From JBEEPE01 sp041191265 (GTDB taxonomy: Bacteria; Verrucomicrobiota; Verrucomicrobiia; Chthoniobacterales; Chthoniobacteraceae), in assembly GCA_041191265.1 (NCBI GenBank), contig JBEEPE010000364.1:1-20997 (forward strand): a stretch of DNA of 20,997 bases, read 5' to 3'. Below are positions 8,525 through 15,474 of this stretch, one piece after another. Position numbers and translations under genes: made by a program. Within the stretch, counting starts at the first letter, position 1. The number at the start of each line of letters is the position of its first letter. The notes beneath the pieces are model-generated. The model made no database searches and had not been told where the DNA came from. It was given only the letters and a program-made list of their open reading frames with translations.

Positions 8525-9814
8525 ATGAAAACTCCGAAGACGATCCTGGCGGCGACCCTGGGGGTGGCCATGAGTATTCCCGTGGTGGTTGGCGCACCCT
8601 TGCCTCCACCGCTTCCGAAGGGTGGGAATCCGCCTCCCCCAACCACTGGGATTTTGAATCCACCTCCGCCGCCACCGGGAATCGTTTCTTTGCCTCCAGG
8701 GGCGACACCTCCGCCGCCTCCTCCTGGGCGTGCGCTTCCGCTTGCCGGACTGGATACGACAAAAGCCCGCGACTTTACGGACGGGTTGGCAGAGTTCACG
8801 AAGGTTGAGACTGCTGCGGGGGGATTGGGCCCGATTTTCAATGATGTCTCGTGTGTGGCTTGCCATCGCGCTGGGGGTGCGGGCGGGGCGAGTCGGGTGT
8901 TTGTGACGCGGTTTGGGAAAATGGTGGATGGCGTCTTTGATCCCATGGCTTCGGAAGGTGGACCGTTGTTGCAACGGCGTGCGATTGCGCCGGAGTTTGT
9001 GGAGCGGGTTCCGTTGACGGCGAATGTGGTGATTCGACGGATGACGACGCCGGTATTCGGGCTGGGGTTGATGGAGGCGATTCCGGATGCAACGATTCGT
9101 GCAGGGGCGGTCGCGAAGGGGGACGGCATTGCGGGGAAGGTTGCCGTAGTGACGGATCCGGTCAGTGGAAAGGAAGGCGTTGGTCGATTTGGATGGAAGG
9201 CGCAACATGCTTCCATTTTGGGGTTTTCAGCGGACGCGTATTTGAACGAGATGGGTATCACGAATCGCTTTTTTCCGACGGAAAATGCTCCGAACGGGGA
9301 TGCGGCTTTGCTGGCTCGCGCGGATGTGGTGGCCGATCCGGAAGACCCTGCGAATGGGGTGACGGAGAAAGGGGATATCGACCGAGCGGCGGATTTCATG
9401 CGGTACCTCGCGCCGATTCCTCGGGCGAAAGCGACGGCGCGGTCTGCTGCGGGGGAGCGGACCTTTGGAACGATTGGATGTGCGAAGTGCCACACTCCCG
9501 CGATGAGCACGGGAGCGCATCCGGTCGCTGCGTTGGCGAACAAGCGAGTCGAGCTGTACTCGGACTTGTTATTACACGACATGGGGAGCTTGGGTGACGG
9601 GATGCCGCAAGGGGCTGCGGGTGCGCGTGAAATGCGCACGGCGCCGCTCTGGGGGTTGCGGTTGCGGGACATGTACCTTCATGACGGGCGTGCCGTCACG
9701 GTGGACTCCGCGATTCGGGCGCATGATGGCGAAGCGCGGATGGTGAAAGAGCGGTACGTGGCCCTGAAGGAAGCGGACCGCGCGGCGTTGCTGGAGTTTC
9801 TGGGAACCTTGTAG
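8525..9814 (+). CDS. Di-haem oxidoreductase of the DUF1111 (DHOR, putative peroxidase) family
   Basis: The product has 429 residues. A Sec signal peptide (about 1-23, ending VVGA) is followed by an unusual proline-rich linker at ~25-70 with runs of four to six prolines. The enzyme part has two c-type haem sites: C110-V-A-C113-H114 in a GPIFNDVSCVACH context, and C319-A-K-C322-H323. The family block TAPLWGLRLRDMYLHDGRA (372-390) is intact. DUF1111 proteins are periplasmic and resemble di-haem cytochrome c peroxidases; their electron partners and substrates are mostly unknown, and some are linked to iron uptake loci. It starts 192 bp after the porin stop, behind that gene's terminator, so it should have its own promoter; the phased TTTACA repeats lie there. 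No strong ribosome site is present. A strong terminator follows. Confidence 0.9.
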   Translation: MKTPKTILAATLGVAMSIPVVVGAPLPPPLPKGGNPPPPTTGILNPPPPPPGIVSLPPGATPPPPPPGRALPLAGLDTTKARDFTDGLAEFTKVETAAGGLGPIFNDVSCVACHRAGGAGGASRVFVTRFGKMVDGVFDPMASEGGPLLQRRAIAPEFVERVPLTANVVIRRMTTPVFGLGLMEAIPDATIRAGAVAKGDGIAGKVAVVTDPVSGKEGVGRFGWKAQHASILGFSADAYLNEMGITNRFFPTENAPNGDAALLARADVVADPEDPANGVTEKGDIDRAADFMRYLAPIPRAKATARSAAGERTFGTIGCAKCHTPAMSTGAHPVAALANKRVELYSDLLLHDMGSLGDGMPQGAAGAREMRTAPLWGLRLRDMYLHDGRAVTVDSAIRAHDGEARMVKERYVALKEADRAALLEFLGTL

Positions 9815-9834
9815 GGAGGTTGTTTTGGGAACGG

Positions 9835-9877
9835 ACTGGCCGGTTGGCGGATGCGCTGACCGGCCGGTTATTTTTTT
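9835..9877 (+). terminator. Strong rho-independent terminator between convergent genes
   Basis: ACTGGCCGGT (9835-9844) pairs with ACCGGCCGGT (9859-9868), a 10-bp GC-rich stem with one G-U pair and a 14-nt loop. T, A and seven consecutive T follow (9871-9877). It serves the di-haem oxidoreductase gene. Read from the other strand there is no T run, so it is at best a weak end for the converging kinase operon. Confidence 0.88.
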
Positions 9878-9887
9878 GTGTGACGTT

Positions 9888-11372
9888 TCAGGCTGGGCGG
9901 GCTGGTGTGAGCGGGATGGTGGTGTTCCTCGTCTCGAAGGTGAGATCGACGATGAGTCCGTGGGGCTGAGCGTTGCGCAGAGCGACGGTGCCTCCGCAGG
10001 CTTCGATGCACCGCTGGACGATGGCGAGTCCGAGCCCGAATCCGCCTGAATCGCGGCTACGGGCGTTTTCCGGCCGAAAGAAGGGATCGCAGAGGCGGGG
10101 CAAGAGATGCTCGGGAACGCCTGGGCCATTGTCGCGGATGGAGAGAATGATTCGCCGCTGGGTTCGGGTTGCGGCGATATGGATTTCGGATTGTTCGCCT
10201 GCGTAACGGAGGGCGTTTCGTAAGACGTTGGCGATGGCGCGCTTTGCGAGGCGAGCGTCGGCTTCGACGGTGAGGTGGTCCGGAACGGCAATCGTCACGG
10301 GCGTCCCGTAGCATTCTTGGGTGCAGGCGTCGGCGACGAGGTCTCGGAGGGAGAGGGTTTCAATGTTGAGTTGGGCGCGTAATCCGGCGCGGGTGAAGGT
10401 GAGCAGTTCTTCGACAAGACGTGTCATGGCGGCGGTTTCCTCGCGAACATCCTGAATCTCACGCTGGAGCTCTGGGCCGGCGCGTTGTTCGAGAACGCTG
10501 AGAGACCACTCCATGCGCGCGAGGGGTGAGTTGAGTTCGTGGGCAATGTCGCCGAGGAAACGCTTTTGTCCGGTGACGAACTCTTCCAAGCGGTCGGCGA
10601 GTTGGTTGAGTGAGTCGGAGAGGCTGCATAGCTCTTCGGGGCCACGGACGGAGGCGCGGCTGTCAAAATGGCCTGACGCGATGTTTCCGGCAAAGCGGCG
10701 GATTTCTCTGAGAGGCACTGTGATGCGGCGCACGAGTGGAATCCAGAAAAGGGCTGATGCGAGGAGTACCGCGATGCCGATCCAGAGCGGAGTCAGCTCG
10801 ACGAGGAGTCCGCCAACGCGAAATGAATCGGATGCCAGCAACAGAGTGGTGGGACCGCGGTTGGTGTGCCCTTCTTCGGCGCGTGGAAGGCGGGCGCCGA
10901 TCCAGTAGAGTCCGTCCGCACGAATGGCGAAGTGGCGTGGGGGAGGACCTTCGGGGGGGTGGTGTGCTTCGGGCGGAGGGTCGTGGGGACGCGGGGGTGC
11001 TTCGCGAATTTTCTTCACCACGGATTCTGGAATGGTTGGGAGGGAGCCGGCTTGGAGGGAGCCGTCGTTGCGGCAGAGTCCGGCTCGGGCTGCGTAGGTG
11101 GCAGCGATTCGTTCGAGCGGCTCACTCCATCGGTTGCGCGGGAGTCCTCCGATTTCGTCGGAGCATTCGACTGCGAGTGCGCTCACGCGATTTCCGGCTT
11201 CACCTTCGAGCAACGCGCCGAGCACGGGTTGAATTTTGGAGGCGAGGATGAGCAGTGCTGCTGCGGAGAGAAGCAACGCGTTGAGGATGAACCACCCAAT
11301 GATTTGGGGGCCGATGGGAAGCGCGAAAAACCGGCGTTTGGCGGGAGGCAGTGGCGTGGGTTCAGGCGGCAT
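9888..11372 (-). CDS. CpxA-like membrane sensor histidine kinase
   Basis: From ATG 11372 this gives 494 residues. Order: cytoplasmic Pro-rich start, TM1 (~22-45), periplasmic sensor (~46-187), TM2 (~188-214), HAMP (~215-265), HisKA with phospho-acceptor H278 (FLGDIAHELNSPLARM), then HATPase with N386 (N box), D414-x-G-x-G418 (G1) and GGFGLGL at 443-449 (G2). All catalytic motifs are intact. The sensor part contains a Pro/His-rich stretch (~126-147). The kinase core most resembles CpxA. The reading frame can be extended to a TTG at 11396, but ATG 11372 is preferred. It overlaps the regulator stop by 11 nt, indicating coupled translation. The predicted partner is the response regulator just upstream. 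The signal is unknown; envelope stress or metal is inferred from CpxA relatives and the His-rich loop. Confidence 0.9.
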   Translation of the reverse strand: MPPEPTPLPPAKRRFFALPIGPQIIGWFILNALLLSAAALLILASKIQPVLGALLEGEAGNRVSALAVECSDEIGGLPRNRWSEPLERIAATYAARAGLCRNDGSLQAGSLPTIPESVVKKIREAPPRPHDPPPEAHHPPEGPPPRHFAIRADGLYWIGARLPRAEEGHTNRGPTTLLLASDSFRVGGLLVELTPLWIGIAVLLASALFWIPLVRRITVPLREIRRFAGNIASGHFDSRASVRGPEELCSLSDSLNQLADRLEEFVTGQKRFLGDIAHELNSPLARMEWSLSVLEQRAGPELQREIQDVREETAAMTRLVEELLTFTRAGLRAQLNIETLSLRDLVADACTQECYGTPVTIAVPDHLTVEADARLAKRAIANVLRNALRYAGEQSEIHIAATRTQRRIILSIRDNGPGVPEHLLPRLCDPFFRPENARSRDSGGFGLGLAIVQRCIEACGGTVALRNAQPHGLIVDLTFETRNTTIPLTPARPA

Positions 11373-12087
11373 CGGGATCGATGAGTGAGTAGCCAACGGA
11401 ACGAATGGTTCGGATATGGCGCGGCTCCTTGGGATCGTCGTTTAACTTTTTCCGCAGCTGTGAGATGTGCACGTCGATGGAGCGATCAAAGACTTCGTAA
11501 TCACGATGTCGGATTTCATCGAGAAGGGCCTCTCGGGTTTTCACGCGGCCCGGTGCTTTGGCAAGTGCGAGAAGCAAATCGTATTCAACTGCAGTGAGTT
11601 GAAGTGGGGTGTCATCGAGTTGGGCGGCGCGTGTGGCGGGACAAATCCAGAGTTTACCGACGCGAATCGCGGGTTCTGAGGTAGGGCGTTCTCGCCGGGC
11701 GGCGCGACGTGTCACGGCCCGGAGGCGTGCCAGCATTTCGCGCGGGGAAAGTGTTTTCGGGAGATAATCATCTGCTCCGAGTTCGAGTCCGACGATGCGG
11801 TCGGGTTCCTCGGAAAGGGCGGTGAGCATCAGAATGGGAACGTCGTTTTCTTTGCGGATGCGTTTCAGCACTTCGAAGCCGTCGATGCCAGGGAGCATCA
11901 TGTCGAGAAGGATGGCGTCCCACGTTTCGGTTAGAGCGGCCTGCAGGCCGTCGGTGCCGGTGTGGGCGGTGGAGACGTGGTAGCCCATGGGGGCGAGGTA
12001 ATCGCTGATCAGGCGACACAGTTTGCGGTCATCATCGATCAGAAGAATTCGGTGGGGCGCTGCGTCCGGTTCAGTGTGATTGGACAT
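11362..12087 (-). CDS. OmpR/PhoB-family response regulator, CpxR-like
   Basis: The product has 241 residues, the normal length for the family. The receiver domain (~12-125) has acidic-pocket residues D18-D20, phospho-acceptor D62 (in ILLDMMLPGIDGFEVL), T89 and K111, all intact. The winged-helix DNA-binding domain (~140-237) has the typical LTAVEYDLLLALA, SIDVHISQLRKKL and IRTIRSVGYSL blocks. Together with the following CpxA-like kinase this is a complete two-component pair. It lies 30 bp after the ABC ATPase gene on the same strand. Regulators of this class bind tandem direct repeats, so the phased arrays upstream of the porin and the DUF1111 gene are candidate targets; that is inference. It could equally serve a role unrelated to E. 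coli CpxR, so I give no gene symbol. Confidence 0.92.
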   Translation of the reverse strand: MSNHTEPDAAPHRILLIDDDRKLCRLISDYLAPMGYHVSTAHTGTDGLQAALTETWDAILLDMMLPGIDGFEVLKRIRKENDVPILMLTALSEEPDRIVGLELGADDYLPKTLSPREMLARLRAVTRRAARRERPTSEPAIRVGKLWICPATRAAQLDDTPLQLTAVEYDLLLALAKAPGRVKTREALLDEIRHRDYEVFDRSIDVHISQLRKKLNDDPKEPRHIRTIRSVGYSLIDPDAA

Positions 12088-12117
12088 TGCAGGTGAGGTG
12101 GTTGTGCGCGCTGGCAG

Positions 12118-13134
12118 CTAGGGCAGGGCGGGCGAATCCGGCGCGGAGTTGGTGAGGGATCGATGGTGAAAGAGTTCGCGAATGACTTCCTCGACGCTGG
12201 GGTCTTGAACATTGAAGTCGGTGATGGGCAGTTGCGCGAGGAGGTTGCGACACGTTTCTGCAACGTCTGCTCGGGGGATACGCAGTCGTGCGGTGAGGCC
12301 GGAGTGTTCGATGATGGATGCTTCGGGAAGGTCGGCGCGTGCCACGTCCCGGCTGAAGGAGAGGTCGATTTGTTTGTGGGCGGAGAACCGGTCGACGATG
12401 GTGGCGAGAGGGCCGTCGTAGAATAGTTTTCCGTGATCGATGATGATGACGCGTTGGCAAAGTTCCTCGATATCAGCCATGTAGTGGCTGGTGAGCATGG
12501 TGACGATGGGATGTTCGCGATGGTAAGTGCTGAGGAAGTCGCGCACGCGCTTCTGCGAGGTGACGTCGAGGCCGATGGTGGGTTCGTCGAGGAAAAGGAC
12601 TTTTGGGCGATGGAGCAGGGCGGCGATGAGCTCCATTTTCATGCGTTCTCCGAGGGAGAGTTCGCGGACCATGACGTCCATTTTGTCGGCAACGTCGAGG
12701 AGTTCCGCGAGGGTGGAGACGGTGGACTGAAAGTCGTGGCGGGGGATTTGGTAGATGACGCGGTTGAGTTCGAGGGATTCGCGAGCGGGGAGATCCCACC
12801 AGAGGGCATTTTTTTGGCCCATGAGGAGCGAGAACTGGCGTTTGAACGCGTCCTTTCGGTCCCATGGGGTGAAGCCCAGTACGGAGGCCGTCCCTGAGGA
12901 GGGTTGGAGGAGGCCGGACAACATCTTGAGCGCGGTGGTTTTACCGGCGCCGTTTGGGCCGAGGAACCCGACGGTTTCGCCGGCGTTGATGTCGAACGAG
13001 ATGGTGTCGACGGCTCGAGTGTCCGTGTGTTCGCGGTGGAAGAGGCCTTTGACTGCACCGAGGAGGCCGGGCGCTTTCCGGTAGGTGCGGTAGACCTTGG
13101 ACAGGTCGCGGACAGAGATGGCGGGTTGCGCCAT
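12118..13134 (-). CDS. ABC-2 type transporter ATP-binding protein
   Basis: From ATG 13134 the product has 338 residues. Walker A is GPNGAGKTT (59-67), the signature is LSLGERMKM (159-167), Walker B with catalytic E184 is VLFLDEPTIGLD (179-190), and H217 is the switch histidine. A C-terminal region of ~90 residues follows the nucleotide-binding domain. The N-terminus (KVYRTYRKAPGLLGAVKGLF) and the MGQKNALWWDLP block are typical of the ABC-2 export subfamily whose partners are DUF990-like permeases. No permease is encoded next to it or elsewhere in the window, so its membrane partner must be elsewhere. The frame is open to 13488, but that extension lies inside dxs and is low-complexity, so it is rejected. 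It starts 7 bp after the dxs stop and is followed 30 bp later by the response regulator gene. The substrate is unknown. Confidence 0.9.
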   Translation of the reverse strand: MAQPAISVRDLSKVYRTYRKAPGLLGAVKGLFHREHTDTRAVDTISFDINAGETVGFLGPNGAGKTTALKMLSGLLQPSSGTASVLGFTPWDRKDAFKRQFSLLMGQKNALWWDLPARESLELNRVIYQIPRHDFQSTVSTLAELLDVADKMDVMVRELSLGERMKMELIAALLHRPKVLFLDEPTIGLDVTSQKRVRDFLSTYHREHPIVTMLTSHYMADIEELCQRVIIIDHGKLFYDGPLATIVDRFSAHKQIDLSFSRDVARADLPEASIIEHSGLTARLRIPRADVAETCRNLLAQLPITDFNVQDPSVEEVIRELFHHRSLTNSAPDSPALP

Positions 13135-13141
13135 GGCGGGT

Positions 13142-15079
13142 TTAGGAGGTGGCCTGCGCGCGTGCGGTGTCGCGTCCCCTCTTTTGTGCGAGGGACTCTT
13201 TGATTTTTGCGACGGCAGCTTCCGGGGTGACGCCGTGTTTTTTGCGGAGGATTTCGACGGCGCCGTGTTCGATGAATTCGTCGGGCCAGCCGATGCGGAC
13301 GACGGGGGTCTGGATGCTGGCGTTTGACAGGTGTTCGAGGACGGCGGAACCGAAGCCGTTGGTGACGGTGTGTTCTTCGAACGTGCAGAGGACGGCTGCT
13401 GAGCGGGCGAAGAACTCGAGGGTTCCGGTGTCGAGGGGTTTGATCCAGCGCGGGTTGATGACGGCGGCGGGAATCCCTTCCGCTTCAAGGAGGCGAGCGG
13501 TTTCCGAGGCCATGGAGCAGAGGTTGCCGAGGCCGAGGAGGGCGACGAAATCGTGACTCACGGGGGAGTGCCGGATGATTTCCGCTTTGCCGACTTCGAG
13601 AAGTTTTGGTTGGGCGGACGGGGTGGCGCCGGTGCCGGTGCCGCGTGGGTAGCGGATGGCGATGGGGCCGGCATTGTAGTGGTTCATCGTCCACAGCATG
13701 TCAACGAACTCGGCTTCGTCCTTGGGGGTGCAGAAGACGAGGTTGGGCACGTGGCGGAGGTAGCCGATGTCGAAGAGGCCGTGGTGGGTCGGGCCGTCGT
13801 CTCCGGAGAGGCCGCCGCGGTCCATGCAGATGGCGACGTTCAGGTTTTGCAGGGCGATGTCGTGCACGATCATGTCGTACGCGCGTTGCATGAAGGTGGA
13901 GTAGATTGAGAGAAATGGTTTCATGCCACGCGTCGCCATACCTGCGGCGAAGAGCGCGGCGTGTTCCTCTGCGATTCCAACGTCGAAATACTTTGAAGGA
14001 TGCGCTTTAGCGAAGTGCGCGAGTCCGGTTCCGGTTGGCATCGCGGCGGTGACGGCCACGAGGCGGTTATTAGATTCGGCGAACTTGGAAAGGGTGCGTC
14101 CGAAGATTTCCGAGTAGGTCGGAGTGGAGGTGGGCTGGGTGGCTCCGGTGACAGGTTCGAAGCGACCGAGGCCGTGGAACTTGTCGGGTTTTTCGAGTGC
14201 GGGTGCATAGCCTCGTCCCTTTTGGGTGAGGACGTGGAGGATGACCGGTTGATTCTGGGTTTTGAGGAAGTCGAACGTTCGGGTGAGGAGATTGACGTCG
14301 TGCCCGTCGACGGGGCCGTAATAGTGGAAGCCAAGTTCTTCGAAGATGACGGAGGGAACGAGGAGGCTCTTCATTCCTGATTCGATGCGGTGGGCGAAGT
14401 CGAGCGCGTTTTGGCCGCCGATCATTTTGACGAAGTGTTCGGCTTTTTCGCGGAGGTGGTGGTAGGTCGGGTGTGTGGCGATTTTGCTGAAGTAATCGGC
14501 AATCGCCCCGACGTTTTTGGCGATGGACCATTCGTTGTCGTTGAGGACGACGATGAGTCGTTTGGTGTGTTCCTTGGCGTTGTTGAGGGCTTCGAAGCTG
14601 ACGCCGCACGTGAACGCTGCGTCGCCGGCGACCACCACGACGTGTTCATCGCCGCCGAGGAGGTCGCGTGCGGAGGCCATGCCGACGGCGGCGGACAGAG
14701 CGGTTCCGGCGTGTCCGGCGCCGTAGCAATCGTGTTCGCTCTCGGAGCGGAGGAGGAATCCGTTCAGCCCTTCGTACTGCCGGATGGTGTCGAACCGGTC
14801 TAGGCGACCGGTGAGCATTTTATGAACGTAACCTTGGTGGGAGACGTCGAAAACGAAGCGATCTTTTGGGGTGTTGAAGACGCGGTGGAGGGCGATGGTC
14901 AATTCGACAACGCCGAGGTTGGGCCCGAGATGTCCGCCGACGGAGCGCGGATTTTCTTCGGAAAGAACGCGAATGAGTTCGTCGCGGATTTCCTGAGCGA
15001 GTTGGGGAAGGTCGTTTTGCGCGAGCGCTTTGACGTCTGCGGGTGAGGAGATGCCGCTGAGCAGGGTGGGGCGGGACAT
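13142..15079 (-). CDS. dxs: 1-deoxy-D-xylulose-5-phosphate synthase
   Basis: DXS condenses pyruvate and glyceraldehyde-3-phosphate to DXP, the first step of the MEP isoprenoid pathway, using thiamine diphosphate in the cytoplasm. The product is 645 residues, against about 620 in E. coli. Visible sites: H81 in SHQGYVHKMLTGR; a GAGHAGTALSAAVG block at 120-133; TPP/Mg motif G152-D153-A154 ... N180-D181-N182; catalytic E371 in DVGIAEEHAALFAAG; and DRGGLSGDDGPTHHG (420-434). The TPP motif reads GDA where most bacteria have GDG. This may be a PVC lineage variant, and nothing suggests the enzyme is dead. It lies 20 bp after xseB and 7 bp before the ABC ATPase start. The presence of ispG and dxr in the same operon confirms the pathway assignment. 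Confidence 0.96.
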   Translation of the reverse strand: MSRPTLLSGISSPADVKALAQNDLPQLAQEIRDELIRVLSEENPRSVGGHLGPNLGVVELTIALHRVFNTPKDRFVFDVSHQGYVHKMLTGRLDRFDTIRQYEGLNGFLLRSESEHDCYGAGHAGTALSAAVGMASARDLLGGDEHVVVVAGDAAFTCGVSFEALNNAKEHTKRLIVVLNDNEWSIAKNVGAIADYFSKIATHPTYHHLREKAEHFVKMIGGQNALDFAHRIESGMKSLLVPSVIFEELGFHYYGPVDGHDVNLLTRTFDFLKTQNQPVILHVLTQKGRGYAPALEKPDKFHGLGRFEPVTGATQPTSTPTYSEIFGRTLSKFAESNNRLVAVTAAMPTGTGLAHFAKAHPSKYFDVGIAEEHAALFAAGMATRGMKPFLSIYSTFMQRAYDMIVHDIALQNLNVAICMDRGGLSGDDGPTHHGLFDIGYLRHVPNLVFCTPKDEAEFVDMLWTMNHYNAGPIAIRYPRGTGTGATPSAQPKLLEVGKAEIIRHSPVSHDFVALLGLGNLCSMASETARLLEAEGIPAAVINPRWIKPLDTGTLEFFARSAAVLCTFEEHTVTNGFGSAVLEHLSNASIQTPVVRIGWPDEFIEHGAVEILRKKHGVTPEAAVAKIKESLAQKRGRDTARAQATS

Positions 15080-15099
15080 GGTGTTGGGTCGGGACGGTT

Positions 15100-15426
15100 T
15101 TAGAAGAGGCGGATTTCGTCAGATGAATCCTCGGCGGGGCTTTGAGATTGCCGGCGGGCGCGTGGTTTTTCGGAGCTTTCGGCTGGGGCTGTTGCGGTTG
15201 CGGTCGCGGATTCGGAGCGTGCGTCGCGGGTGATGGTTTCGATGCGGCGTTCCGCGGCGGAGAGACGTTCCATGCAGATGCGAACGAGGCGTGTTCCTTC
15301 CTCGTATCGGGCGAGGAGTTCGTCCAGCGCGAGGCGGTCACCTTCCATATCGGCGACAATATCGTCGAGTCGCTGGAGGGCGTCTTCGAAGGAGGGGCCG
15401 GTATTGGGATCGGGAGCCTTGGACAT
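15100..15426 (-). CDS. xseB: Exodeoxyribonuclease VII small subunit
   Basis: The product has 108 residues. Residues ~12-70 match the XseB helical hairpin (SFEDALQRLDDIVADMEGD, then LALDELLARYEEGTRLVRIC, then ERLSAAERRIETI). XseB binds XseA to form exonuclease VII, which degrades single-stranded DNA. Most XseB proteins are about 80 residues; here a Ser/Ala/Thr/Glu-rich tail of ~35 residues ends in DEIRLF and is probably disordered. The large subunit gene xseA is not in the window. The gene sits between ispG (48 bp upstream) and dxs (20 bp downstream). xseB next to isoprenoid genes is a common bacterial arrangement (xseB-ispA-dxs in E. coli), here without ispA. Confidence 0.93.
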   Translation of the reverse strand: MSKAPDPNTGPSFEDALQRLDDIVADMEGDRLALDELLARYEEGTRLVRICMERLSAAERRIETITRDARSESATATATAPAESSEKPRARRQSQSPAEDSSDEIRLF

Positions 15427-15474
15427 GGAAAGAGGATGGCGGTGGCTGGGGTTCAGGGAAAGCGGGAAGCCGCG

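Noticed and set aside
8587..8733. C-rich repeats in the DUF1111 gene as a DNA tandem repeat
   Set aside because: They encode the in-frame polyproline linker and are too irregular in unit length to call a tandem repeat.
11373..11396. TTG start for the histidine kinase
   Set aside because: It adds only eight residues deep inside the regulator gene; ATG 11372 is a better start with an 11-nt coupling overlap.
13135..13488. N-terminal extension of the ABC ATPase reading frame
   Set aside because: It lies wholly inside dxs, is Ser/Pro-rich and has no ABC similarity; ATG 13134 starts the domain naturally.
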